Assembly (NCBI GenBank): GCA_030867875.1
Contig: JAOWCC010001751.1
Location: 21,846,026-21,910,025 of the forward strand
Source: Actinernus sp. WN-2022
Taxonomy: Eukaryota > Cnidaria > Anthozoa > Actiniaria > Actinernidae
Direction of reading: 5' to 3'
DNA: 64,000 nt
Each line of letters opens with the position of its first letter. Position 1 is the first letter of the stretch. The translations under genes and the position numbers were made by a program. The notes beneath the pieces are model-generated. The model ran no database searches, was not told where the DNA came from, and was given only the letters and a program-made list of their open reading frames with translations. Below, piece after piece: positions 38,696 to 50,900 of this stretch.

Positions 38696-38953
38696 TCACG
38701 ACTGCCATTTGCTGCGAATGAACTGATTATGGTCGTATAAATAGGTGGTGATAAACTGCGGAAAATGTCGTTTTAGAACCAGTTCCTCTAATAATTCCGC
38801 GGACTTTTGTAGTCGCTCACAATCTTGGGGAGAATAGGCCCAAGTCTTGATGAGATTGTTCAAAACGAGGTTGACCTGCTGACTCATCAAAGCCCTCGTG
38901 ACCTTCCGTCCGTCGCCCTCGAGGATGCACTGGTGACGTATAGCCTGCCATAT
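38696..38953 (-). CDS. MLS: Malate synthase exon 15 (C-terminus)
   Basis: Residues 485-569 and the TGA stop. Starts IWQAIRHQCILEGDGRKVTR, matching 'iWQWi.H...l.dGr.vT', and ends NQFIRSKWQS. There is no SKL-type tripeptide at the end. Acceptor CTGTTGCAG. Confidence 0.95.
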   Translation of the reverse strand: MWQAIRHQCILEGDGRKVTRALMSQQVNLVLNNLIKTWAYSPQDCERLQKSAELLEELVLKRHFPQFITTYLYDHNQFIRSKWQS

Positions 38954-41900
38954 CTGCAACAGGCAAAGTGTGGTTACATTAGAGGCGTGAGAGACATGAT
39001 ACATACAGCTATTTCACAATACGTCAATTTGACTCGGAGTATGGGAACAGAACAGATTTAAATTCCGAAACCGTCAAGTGAAGCCCGTGATCTGTTCTTC
39101 CTTGCTTGGTTTAAAATGCACAAATCTGTTTAATGTAATTTGTTATCAGTTGCCGCAGGAGCCCATCACCAGCAGCGTCCATCGGTGACTCGGCACACTC
39201 CCAGGCCAGATCAGGTTATTTTTAGAACACCCGTGGTGAATCTATCAAAAAACTGAACCTCTTCCATGGAATGGAAGTTTGTTGGAAATTGGAATTTCCA
39301 TGGTTTTGCACACTTCCAACGGATGGAAATAAGTTGGGGATACCACAGGCTAACCATCCTCCCATTTTGTGTATTTGTCACTGATTTATTAGCAAATTGT
39401 GATTTTTTTTTATGTAGTTGGCGAAATGAGCCACAGGAAGCCCGAGCTGTATTACGAGCGCGCGCTGAATCAACACCACAACAGCAGGATCAAGTCAAAA
39501 GGTATTTTATTTCACAATTTGCTAAGAAATCAGTGACAAATACACAAAATGGGAAGATGGTTAGCCAGCAAATGTTACAGCAACGAATAGCAGTTAACTC
39601 TAATTTCCAAGAAAGTCCCAAGACGTCCCAAGTTTTCCAGTGGCAACACATTCAACGTCTCGTTATCACGGACACGTCGGGACTGCGATTTGGTGTCTGT
39701 AGTAGCGATAGTCGATACGAAATTCCCAAACTCAAGATTTCAAACAGTGTAACGGAAAAACAACGAGGAAGTGAAGATCAAGGCAGGGAGAACGGTACAG
39801 GACAATAAACCGGACGTGTTGAGGTTTTGAAGTTGCTATTAATAAAAAAGGCGACATACATAAACGTTACAATGTCTTGGTACAAAAGAGAGTTACCTGA
39901 GATCGTGAAATCTCAGCAGTAGCAGAGTCTTCGACAGCTCCGTTCAACACAAATGATCCTTCACCTAAAAAAGATTTTGTTTATAATTTTTTTTAAAGCC
40001 GAATCTTTAGCTTAGAGATTACAGAGAAGCCGTCTAGCTTACTCGACCGCACTACAGCTTATAATGTAGCTTTGATAAACTGAGACCATTTGAAATGACT
40101 GTACTTAGGAACCGTTCGTTATTTATCGGGGGGGGGGGGGGGGGGGGGGGGGTGGTGATAAATTAGCAAACCCGGCCTTTTTCCAGGTACTCCTCTTTTG
40201 CTCTGACGAAGGGCTAGCGCTCGAAATGTCAGCTGCTACTCGCTTTCCACGGCGGTTAGCATACCTCAATCGACTTTAGTTGATTACATACCAGTACTCC
40301 TTTGCAGAACTGCAACTTTTAAGCATCCCCCTACTCTACCTTACCCTTGAAAACTGATTCAAAAATTCAGGGGCCCCCATTAAGCCAAACAAAACAAATT
40401 AAGGACCCCATTATATCACCCATTCCCCCCCCCTCCTCTGATAAATAATGAACGGTCCCTTTTATTAGCAGGGGAAGGGGGTGGAGAATGAAATCCATAT
40501 TTAGAACATGGTCACACCCACTCGACCAATCAGCGTTCCCCATTTCAGCTGTCTAAATCCCATAGTTGTAATTAGTATTCTCTATATAGAGAATACTAAT
40601 AAGGCTATGAAACAATAGAAAACAATAGCCTTATTAGTATTCTCTATATAGAGAATACTAATTAGTATTCTCTATATAGAGAATACTAATTACTCCCCTA
40701 GTCTAGACCCTGTATATTATTTCGAAATGTTCAGAGTTTCTTACAGTAGTTGCCAATAATTTCAGAAAAATGTCTCGTGCATGTGACCAAATTCTAAGAT
40801 GGTTAGATAATGAACACTCGAGTTCTATGTGATTTAGAGTGCCTCGCATTTTAGATAGAAAACCACGTGCGCTAGCGCGCTCATGGTTTTCTATCTAAAT
40901 GCTCGGCACTCTAATTTACATAGAACTCTCGTGCCATTATCTAACATAACCCTCCCCGGACAACAAGTATGAAATATTTTGGCTTAGCCTGCGTAGCAAG
41001 TGTTTCTGTTTCCCCCCCCCCCCCCCCCAGGTTTTTCGCTTTTTTAGCCGAGCGAGAATAGGGCGAGAAAAGCGAAAAACCCGGGGGGAAACACAGAAAC
41101 GCTTGCTGCGCAGGCTAATTTTGACCCAATTCTTGGGTTGCAACCAATCCCCAGAGATTCAAATGACAAAGCCGTGGCGGCCATGTTGGTGGAACTAACA
41201 AGAGAAGCTAATGAGGAATCTTTTGTTAACGTCCACCAACATGGCGGCCATGACGTCACGTGCAACCCAGCAATACCTTTTACCCCCTTCCCCCTATAAC
41301 CAACCCTTTTTTAGTTACCCATGCATTTCTTGTGATCCGCCATTATGGGGCGTTCAAAAAAGTATGACTAATTGTTAATTAGAAAAATGCGATCGTCGAA
41401 TATTTAGAAAATAGTGTAATCAGTGTAGAAATCACATCCTTTAAAAGGAGATAATACCTGAGCCAAAACTAGCGCGCATGAATGCCATAAAATTACTGAT
41501 AGATTTAGAAACTATTTTGCAAATAGACTGTTCTTTAATTATATCTTGGCAATGAAATAATTTGTTGTACAATTTCGATTGTTTTTCACATTCTGTAATA
41601 TACGTTATCAAACTCGTTAATAATTTATGAAGGAAAACAAAGGTAATCAATGTGCGATAAGTAATCTGTAAGTCTGATCTAGATTTCGTCCTGATTGCTT
41701 CGATTTTCTCGGCCGAAGTACGTCGTATTGCCAAAATAACTGAAACACACGACTCTACACATCTAGACGTTTGATAAGTCAGATACAGAATTCGTGCCCG
41801 TGCTTTATCCGATTTACCCTCGCTTGCAGCTCGAGTTTGTAAATACAGCACGGCTACTCATTCTGTATCTATTACATATGTACCTTATTGTATTAAATAA

Positions 41901-44900
41901 AGACACTATTAGCATTAGCATTCGTATTAGTTCGGGACAGAACTACTGGTTTTACTACTAGACCTTTCCTTAACCTTTAGGTAACACATAAGTTGATAAG
42001 CCACAGAGTAGAGATCTTACCTTTCAGCCAAGCTTGAATGAATAATATCCCAACAGTTATATTGTTTTGCAGGCCATCGAGAGTAAAACCTCCCTGAGGA
42101 TAGTAACACCAGGCATACTTCACAAATACGAATCATAGAAAGTCAGAGGCAGATTTGCAAGCCACCCCTTCCCCCCATGACTCGCTCAACCTCCCCATCC
42201 CCCCCCCCCCAATGACTCGCTCAACCTCCCCACCCACCCCCCCCCCCCAATGACTCGCTCAACCTCCTCATCTCCCACCCCCCACCCCCTCCCCAATGAC
42301 TCGCTCAACCTCCTCATCTCCCATCCCCACCCCACCCCAAACAACGCGCTCAACCTCCTCATCTCCCATCCCCATCCCAACCTCACAAAATCCTGGATCC
42401 CAAGGATATTTCTCTCTAGACATTGTGTTATCAGGACTGGGAGGTTAGCCTTTTAATTTACCGTATTGACGTGGTCGAAGAAGCATACAAAAAAGTAATT
42501 AGTTAAATATATATTAATGTGAACATGCTAATTAATACGCCTTGTGCATGCAGGATTATAACTCTAAGAATATGAATGAATAACATCTTCAGTACGCAAT
42601 AACAATATTGTTTTTTTAAACAGCAATGATGACGACGACGACGACAATAACGACTATGTTAGCAACAACAGTGAATCATAATAGTAATAACAAAAATATG
42701 TTATCGCAATTTTCTAACTCTGGAATTGACTAGGCTCTATCTTCACTCAAGTCTGAGTTCGATCCTCCTCTCCACAAACGTGGCCACACGTGAATGTCTG
42801 GACCCGGTTGTCCAAAGCAAGGGTAAGCGCTACCCAATGGTTAAATCTCTAACCTGGCTTTAAACTGTACAGATTACAATTACAGCGCTATCCTAGGGAT
42901 AAAGTGCGTAGTAGTTAGCTCTTCCGCCTTTCACGTCAAAGACCCGGATTCGCACCCTGGTCAAGGCAGTGGTTCTTCTCAAGGTGTAAAAACCTGGCTC
43001 TCTACACTGGGGACTGTGAATCCCTCGATGACCACGTAAAATGGCGGTCACGTCACCAGAAATAGGGACGCAAAGGAACCACGAGGACGCAAACAAATCT
43101 CTGGCGGTTGCTACCCTCTGTGTCGGCAAATAAGGTCGACTTGGCGTGATATTCTAGGATTGACTAGCGAATGAGACGACAACTCACTAACTGTATAAAG
43201 CACAATACCAACCAAAGTCGACAAATGTGACCAAGTGCCGAATAACCGGAAGAATAAAGTTACCCTTGCTTCGAACAACCGGGCCCTGGTGATTGAGCCT
43301 GGAGTTGATCGGCTGCGAGACACGGTGACTGTTCTTACCTGTGGCAGCTTCAGGAGATCGGCAGCAGTCACGTGAACATCGCGTCTGGTCACGTGTAACT
43401 GGTTAGCAGATTTAACATTGTCCTGCCACATCTGAAGAAAAGGAGAAAATTAAGGCGCAAAAACAAAACAAAAAAGAACACTTAAAGTGCTGATAAGCCA
43501 ATATTTTTATCATTAATATCGATTCTACATCAAGTAAATAGGTGAATAGTTAAATAGTTTGTGGGGCAAACTGCTTCATGTCCGTAGCCTTATCGTAACC
43601 GTACTGTAACTTGCTGTACCGTAACTCTGTAATTTGATTGGATAAGAAGGACAAAAACAATGGGAAACCATTTCAAAGTCATGTTATGTCGTACAGTAAC
43701 CGTGCCGTAGTCATCGATTGGCGTAATCTGCTCTATCTGAAGCTTATGTCCGTAATTTTACCAAATATGTTGTCATAATCAGAAGTACAAGTTTCATTCA
43801 CAAGTAGAATGAAATGACAGTAAATTCCTTATTTGACGGCATGTCATTAACATATTCGAAATACAAACCTCTATAACTCACAGACACAACACTCAAATCA
43901 ATAAATATTTTACTACTCAACTATTTCCTTGATTTAGAATCGATTTTAATGAATATTTGAGCTCATATGCACTTTAACAAAAACAATAGATTTCCCACGA
44001 GCGTGAGCTTTGCACTGCATGAGTAGTTTGGTTTTCATTCTCCTGGGATTAAGCAAGGGAGTCATCTTCCTGTAGCAATCAACTAGTATAGGGTATCAAT
44101 AGTACCTGATTGATACACTATCTCTCTGATAACAAATAGCTCCTAGTCTTTAAAGGGTAGTCTCAACCAGCATCATTTGCGCACCTCACAAGCTATCAGT
44201 TTCCTTTCCTGCATGTAATCCAATTCTGAATTAAACTAATTTCTTATTTCAAATCATTCTCGCTGGAGCCGAGGAGCTCAAACTATAAAACTGATAATTT
44301 GCCTGGTGGCCATTTTCTAGGGCATCAAAAATGGAAGCTGAGACGGCTCGGGGAGGGGAAGGGGGGGGGGGGGTGGTACTTGGTCCATGTTTGGGTATAG
44401 TGGTGCCGCTTAAGGTTTGAAACCCTGAACCTGTTTAGGACAGAAAAACTCTAAATACCTACCCTGTGTAGGACACCACCCTTTAGTTTAGGACCCTGTT
44501 TAGGACAAGTGACAAAATACAGACTATCTTGTTTTCCAGGTGTTTTATTGGCAATTGCAATTGTGCAAATCAAAAGGTCTCTGAAATGATCAGATGTTGA
44601 CCGATGACCTGTTAAAGACCGGTGAGACGAGGATAATCGTGCAATCAATACCCTGTTTAGGACAGACTCGCATGAAATTATATACCCTGTTCAGGACAGA
44701 GAGGCCAGAAACCGTACCCTGTCTAGCGGCACATCCCCGTATAGGCTATATAAGGGAGTAAGGGAGGCTTCCTACTGTCCTTTCTTTTTCTCGCCCTATA
44801 TCTATTATTATTATCCGTATTAGGGTTCTCAGTTTTGAAGGGTGATTCTTGTCATTGTTCTGCCTTTGTCGTTGTTGCTGTAATTACTTTTACTTTTCTC

Positions 44901-47900
44901 TACTTTCCGATTTAATTGAATGTAAACCTGAAAATGATTATGTAACCTGAGAATGCTAAATAAATAAATAAACAAACAAACAAAAAATAAAAATATATAT
45001 AAATAATAAATAACTAAGTAAATAACAAAGTAAAGAAAACTAGCATAGGGTTAAGTTTCACTGATTTTCTATCGAGAATAAGGAGAGCTACGTTGATATG
45101 ATAAGAAAGTACCTTCATCAAGGGAGGGATGAGATCTGGGTCAAACACGAGAAAGCCATCAGCACCGGCTTCAACCTCTTTCTGTTTCGCTCTGAAACAA
45201 TAAAACCTAAAGATTGGCATGCAACAACAACAGTTTAATTATACTCATAAGCTTGCAGAAATACAAAAAGAAATGAATGAGGTAAAAAAAGTACAAGAGT
45301 AAGATCTAATTAGCCAGTAACCTAAAGGATAATCAAGCCATAGTTAATAGAGTGGAATGGTTAGGAAACTCAGGGACCTTCTTTGTTATATGTCTTTGTT
45401 AGCTTTTTTCAACCACTACCGTGCACAAAACACAATAGAAATTCCAACATGTTAATCAATCAGCCAATAGAAACGTGTGAGTTCAGTCGTTCAGGGAACG
45501 CTAATGAACTACGATCGTGCACAATCTTTTGTCTTACCCCTTCCAACATAAATCGCAGCGCCTTTGTTAGCCCTTTTGAAGTTTGCCGGGTTTCCTAACC
45601 ATTCCACTCTATTAACTATGATCAAGCTAAGTAGCTCGTATAATGTGATCAAATAAAAGTGAAAGGCAGGCATGTAATTCCAATTCAGGAACCTGGTAAT
45701 CAACGTTGCCTCCAGGGTTTTTAAACGGCCACAGTGCCGACTATTCCATGTATTTTTATTCTGGAATACCGTCAATAGAACTTGCCCTTAGTAGTGATTG
45801 TACCTGAGTCCGTTATAATGTGAGGCAGAAAAATCAAATGGATGTATTTTATTAGCGAATTTTGTAATACGACGTAAATGAACCCTTGACTCTTGGTCAA
45901 CAAGCAAGATCACCCTACCTACACACGTTATTGATAATATGTTGCCTTCGCATGGCGTTGTCACGGGGTAACACAACGGGTACCATTCCACCTGTGGCGT
46001 GACAGCCATGAGCGTGACATGTCTGGGGAAAAAATGCATTATGGGTGTTGTCTTTGGAAGGAACTCAGAATAATTTTCTATGTTGTTTTTTTCATTCTGG
46101 AACTAATAAGCATACAAACAACCTTATTTCTGGATAAACCCTAAACCTCTCAAGATTCTTTGTAGCGAAACGTTATTTAAAGTACAGAATTACCTTTATG
46201 ACCAGTTCCATGTAGTTCTTGAGATACTGTTTGTCCATTGAGACATACTTCTTGCGATCAGGAAGAATGAAGTCTTTACGGTGACCTACACGTAAATGAA
46301 GAATCAATAAATGTATAGATGACAGGACAACAATGACAATCCTCATCATCATCATACTACTAGTTCTTGTGCTAATAGTTCTTCTGCTACTCAGTCCCTC
46401 TGCTACTCCTCCTACCACCTCTACTTCTCCTACCACTACTCCTACTACCACCACACTACTACTACAACTACTACCTATACTAGAGTATGGCTATGGCACA
46501 GTTACTGTACGGCATGCCATGACACTGAAATGGTTTCGCTATTAGTATTATTATTCCATTTAGACTCACCTCCTTCACTAATGAAGATTATTGTGTGCGT
46601 TAATAGTATAAATAATAATTAATAATAAAACAAATAATAAGTTGTTAATAACAATGGTGAGGGGCAGCCAATTGTAATGATTAATGCCCCAGTGCAGCAA
46701 GTTTCTCCTTCAATGTAAGCAGGTTGGGTGCCAATACTACATCATCTGGAAGGCCGTTCCACTCTCTAATCGTTCGCGGAAAGTAAGAATACATGTAATA
46801 ATCCGTTCTAGAGCTCTGTACTTTATAACTCAGGGTGTTTAAGTACCTGCTCTTCCTTTGCTCGGGGATCAGTTTCTCCAGTCCATCCAGTGCTACAAGA
46901 CGGCAGTGTATTTTATACATCATTGCCAGCCTCATTGCATGCCCTTCTTCTGCTCTCAAGGGACTCCCAACCCAGTTGTTGCAACATGTCGCCGGCGCTA
47001 GATGTTCGCTGGTATCTATTTAAGACGAACCTAGCCACCCTGCGCTGCACCACTTTTTGGGTGTTGGTCTTTGTGTGAGGATCCCATACTGTGGCCGCAT
47101 ACTCTACGGTTGGGTGCACTAGTGTCTATTGGTTTTGTTTGTCTGATCGAATCAAATTAGAGTTACGGTACAGTAAGTTAAAGTACGGTTGCGGTAAGGC
47201 TACGGACATGCCGTACATGTAGTTTGTCCCACTCATACGAAATCTGCCTGCTCTATAACTACTGCTACTACTACTACATGTACATATGTACAGTACATAT
47301 GTACATGTACATGCACGTACTACAGCTACTATTAATACTACATTGTATTACTACTGCTAATAATAGTAATAACTCAGTTATTATACTGACCAAAGTTACT
47401 GACAAATGAGGCAGAGTAGTCCCACATGCCACAGTTGAGTCCTGCACAGTGATCGCGCATCTCAAATAGAATCTGTTCCAGTTCAAATGATGCCAGGACA
47501 CTCTCTATCAAAACACACGCCTTGATAGAACCAAGGGGGATGCCAAGCTGTTTCATAAAAAGGCAAACCGAAGGAGCAACAGAAACATTAATTACACAAG
47601 GCCTTAGCCTTTACACAGTTTCAAAATCAAAAAGGCTCCACTCTGTAGCATACGTGTACCTAGAAAACCTGTGTAGTCCAATAGTCGTATATGGCGCTGG
47701 AATAGTAACCGCGCAAGTTACATGAGAACGAAGCTGGCGCTGACCGAAGCAAGATGGAGGAGTCTAACAGCAGTCAGTATGAGAACAACTCGAACAACCG
47801 AAAGTGGCAGAGTGCTTTTCTTTCTTCTTTGAAGAAAAAAGGAACGCACTGTGCTGCTTTCGATTGTTCGAATAGCTATCATCCAGCGCCATATTGGAAT

Positions 47901-50900
47901 GGTAAAGAGGACTATTGAGGCATTGGTGCATGTATTTGAACACAAGTTTTGCCATATTATAATAACTACTGATCCACCGTACCGAAAAAATGGCGGCTGG
48001 TACCTTTACCCACAATCCTTTGCGTCCGTACCCTGCGAGCAGAGAGGGTACGCACACGAAAAACTTTAAATCCGTTAGAAAATCGCGGTAGAGGTTTTAA
48101 ATCTTAAACACAAGCAAGTACAAATGATGTTTCCAACACACTGTCATTGAAGATAATAGAGCATTTGTACGTGTTATTTTGCCCGTGTTAGGTTTGCAAC
48201 GGGAATTTTGGTCGAATGTACATCCGCTATCTTTTTCGGTACCGCCCTGTGAGGCCCAGGAGTCGATACTAACTTTATGAACAACTGGTTCATTGTCCTG
48301 TTTATTCAGATTTTAACTGGCCAAAATACAACTCCGAAACTCGCTTCTGGGCCATTTCAAAGCGGAAAAAAAATGGCGACCGCGGGAGTCACGTGTTCAC
48401 AATTTCGATAATTTCCCCCATTTCAGAGACTGGGTACTACTAGAACCAGTTCCAAGACAAAATACGGGGCCAAAATGGTAATAAATTTCATGAGTCCAAT
48501 TTCTGAATTTTTAAAAGGTCTTCCATTGGAAAAGCATCAGAAATTAATGTTGTGAAGTTTACTTCGCGAAGCCGTGTGCAAATCGGATACAATCAAGTTA
48601 AAACTTTAAAGAATATCTCCAGGCCAAAACGTCCTGTTTTTCCAGATTTCTTCAGGCCAAAAGGCGTTTTTTTGCTGGCCCGCCATGAGCCCTGAGGCCT
48701 ATACCCATGGTTGTACAGGGGGGTGCAAGGTGCGAGCACTGCAAGTGCAAGCTGATAGGGGAAAATGTTGAAAATCTAAGGTCTCGGCAGGTGTAAAGTA
48801 CAGGTCACAGGTCAGGTTACAGTACATGCAAAGGATTACGAGTTCGAGCCAGAGTTGGAGTGCTCGAAAAACGTTTTTCTCTCGTTTATCTTCTCTTCTT
48901 GTTTACCTGTGAACCCTAGCTCTAGGTGAGTAAGAACCTGTTGTTTACCCGCGAACTTGTCTGATGGTTATGTGGTTTGGGTTAGGATTTGTCTTATAAT
49001 TATTGTTAATTGTTAATTCTAAGACAAATCCTAACCTGAACCACAAACCTAACCCTAACCATCGGACGAGAAGAGAAGATAAACGAGAAAAAAACTTTTT
49101 TCGAGTGCTCCAACTCAGGCTCCAACTCGTAATCCTTTGCATGTACTGTGACCTACCTGTGACCTGTACTTTACACCCGCTGCTGAAATTGCATTTAATT
49201 CCTGCATTTTGAGAGTAAGAAACACATGTACTCAGAATATGACAAAAACACTACCACATTTTTATCTATCTGCCCATCCCATTGCACTCCCCTGGATAAT
49301 GTTGGCCTGATTTCTTGCTTGGGACTGTACTTTGAAACATCAGCTCTCGGTCATTTTTGTCTTTGGAACTAATGCTACATTCTTATAACCTCAAGCCAAT
49401 ATTTCCTAGTATGGCCCTTGCACTTGCAAATTGGCTAGTGTGAAGATATTACTGAAAATCTACCTGGTTGCTTTAATGATCTCACCAGAAAAGAGTTTTA
49501 TATGGGTAAGGGAAATGACAAGGGCCTAGGGAGTTACCACGTAGTCTTACATGCTCCTGCGTCCAGTTGAAGACATTGTTCCAGAGCCTCACTTCCAAGT
49601 GACCTTCCAGCTGAAACAGCAATAACTTGACTTTATTCAAATTAGATTGACAGTTAAATACTGAAGTGTTCATAATTAGTGATTAGAGATTGTCACTGGC
49701 ACCTTTAATGGCAGCTTATTATCTCTTTTACCTTTGGGAGGTAGAAAAATGGTCCACCTTCATTGGCTAGCATTAGTCTGCCATTGTGAAACATGTGGAG
49801 TCCAAAATCAAACAGGGTACCAGAAACAACTTTCCCCCCAACCTGCAATATGAGATAGATAAAATATTAAAGATAGATCTATAGACAGATTTATCAAATA
49901 TATGTCATTTTGCCATGCATCCATCCACTTATACTGCGATGCACTGAATGGCGTATGTCAACATGAAGAGAACAGATGCTCCCTTCATGTTTTGATGCCA
50001 TCTGTGCATGTTTTGATGCCATCTGTGCATGTTTAGATGCCATCTGTGCATGTTTTGATGCCATCTGTGCATGTTTAGATGCCATCTGTTCATGTTTTGA
50101 TGCCATCTGTGCGTGACCTGTTGCCATCTGTGCATGTTTAGATGCCATCTGTGCATGTTTAGATGTCATCTGTGCATGTTTTGATGCCATCTGTGCATGT
50201 TTAGATGCCATCTGTGCATGTTTAGATGCCATCTGTGCATGTTTTGATGCCATGTGTGCATGTTTTGATGCCATGTGTGCATGTCCTGATGCCATGTGTG
50301 CATGTCCTGATGCCATTTGTGCATATGTTCTGATGCCATCTGTACATGTTTTGATGCCATCTGTGCATGTTATGATGCCATCTGTGCATGCATCTATTTT
50401 GATGCCATCTGCACATCTGTTTTGATGCCATCTGTGCATCTGTTTTGATGTCATCTGCGCATCTGTTTTGATGTCATCTGTGCATTTTTAGATGCCATCT
50501 GTGCATGTTTAGATGCCATCTGTGCATGTTTAGATGCCATCTGTGCATCTGTTTTGATACCATGATGCCATCTGTGCATGTTTTGATGCCATCTGGGCAT
50601 GTTCTGATGCCATCTGCATATTTTGATGCCATCTATGCATCTGTTTTGATGCCATCTGTGCATGTTTTGATGCCATCTGTGCTGTTTTGATGCCATCTGT
50701 GCGTGTTTTGATGCCATCTGTGCGTGTTTTGATGCCATCTGTGCATTTATAAGAGACCATGCATGTACAGACGCATGGCAAAATGAGATCTATTTGTTTT
50801 ATAAAATAATTGGCAAACTTTCCCAACAAAATAGTATGTGCTTGACCTTTTGATATCATCTGTACATCTGTACTCTAACAGATCATGGCTATCAACCAAT

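Noticed and set aside
39266..39808. 180-codon plus-strand frame
   Set aside because: Antisense within malate synthase intron 14, crosses an inverted-repeat element (39,351-39,565), and shows no family motif.
41441..41851. 136-codon minus-strand frame in intron 13
   Set aside because: No recognisable motif, repetitive hydrophobic composition and overlap with a likely retrotransposon 3' end on the other strand. Malate synthase frames on either side exclude it from that gene.
42186..42456. Gly/Pro-rich frames on both strands
   Set aside because: Translation of the C-rich 47-bp minisatellite.
45788..46039. 83-codon frame HVTLMAVTPQVEWYPL over exon 10
   Set aside because: It is a shifted frame of malate synthase exon 10; the correct frame reads TCHAHGCHATGGM.
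49030..49070. Telomere-like words (ctaaccctaacc)
   Set aside because: Only about two imperfect units near the apex of a foldback element; not an interstitial telomere array.
49894..50454. 186-codon minus-strand frame of HAQMASK-like repeats
   Set aside because: It is a periodic reading of the 21-bp intronic minisatellite; 21 is a multiple of 3, so any frame without a stop stays open.
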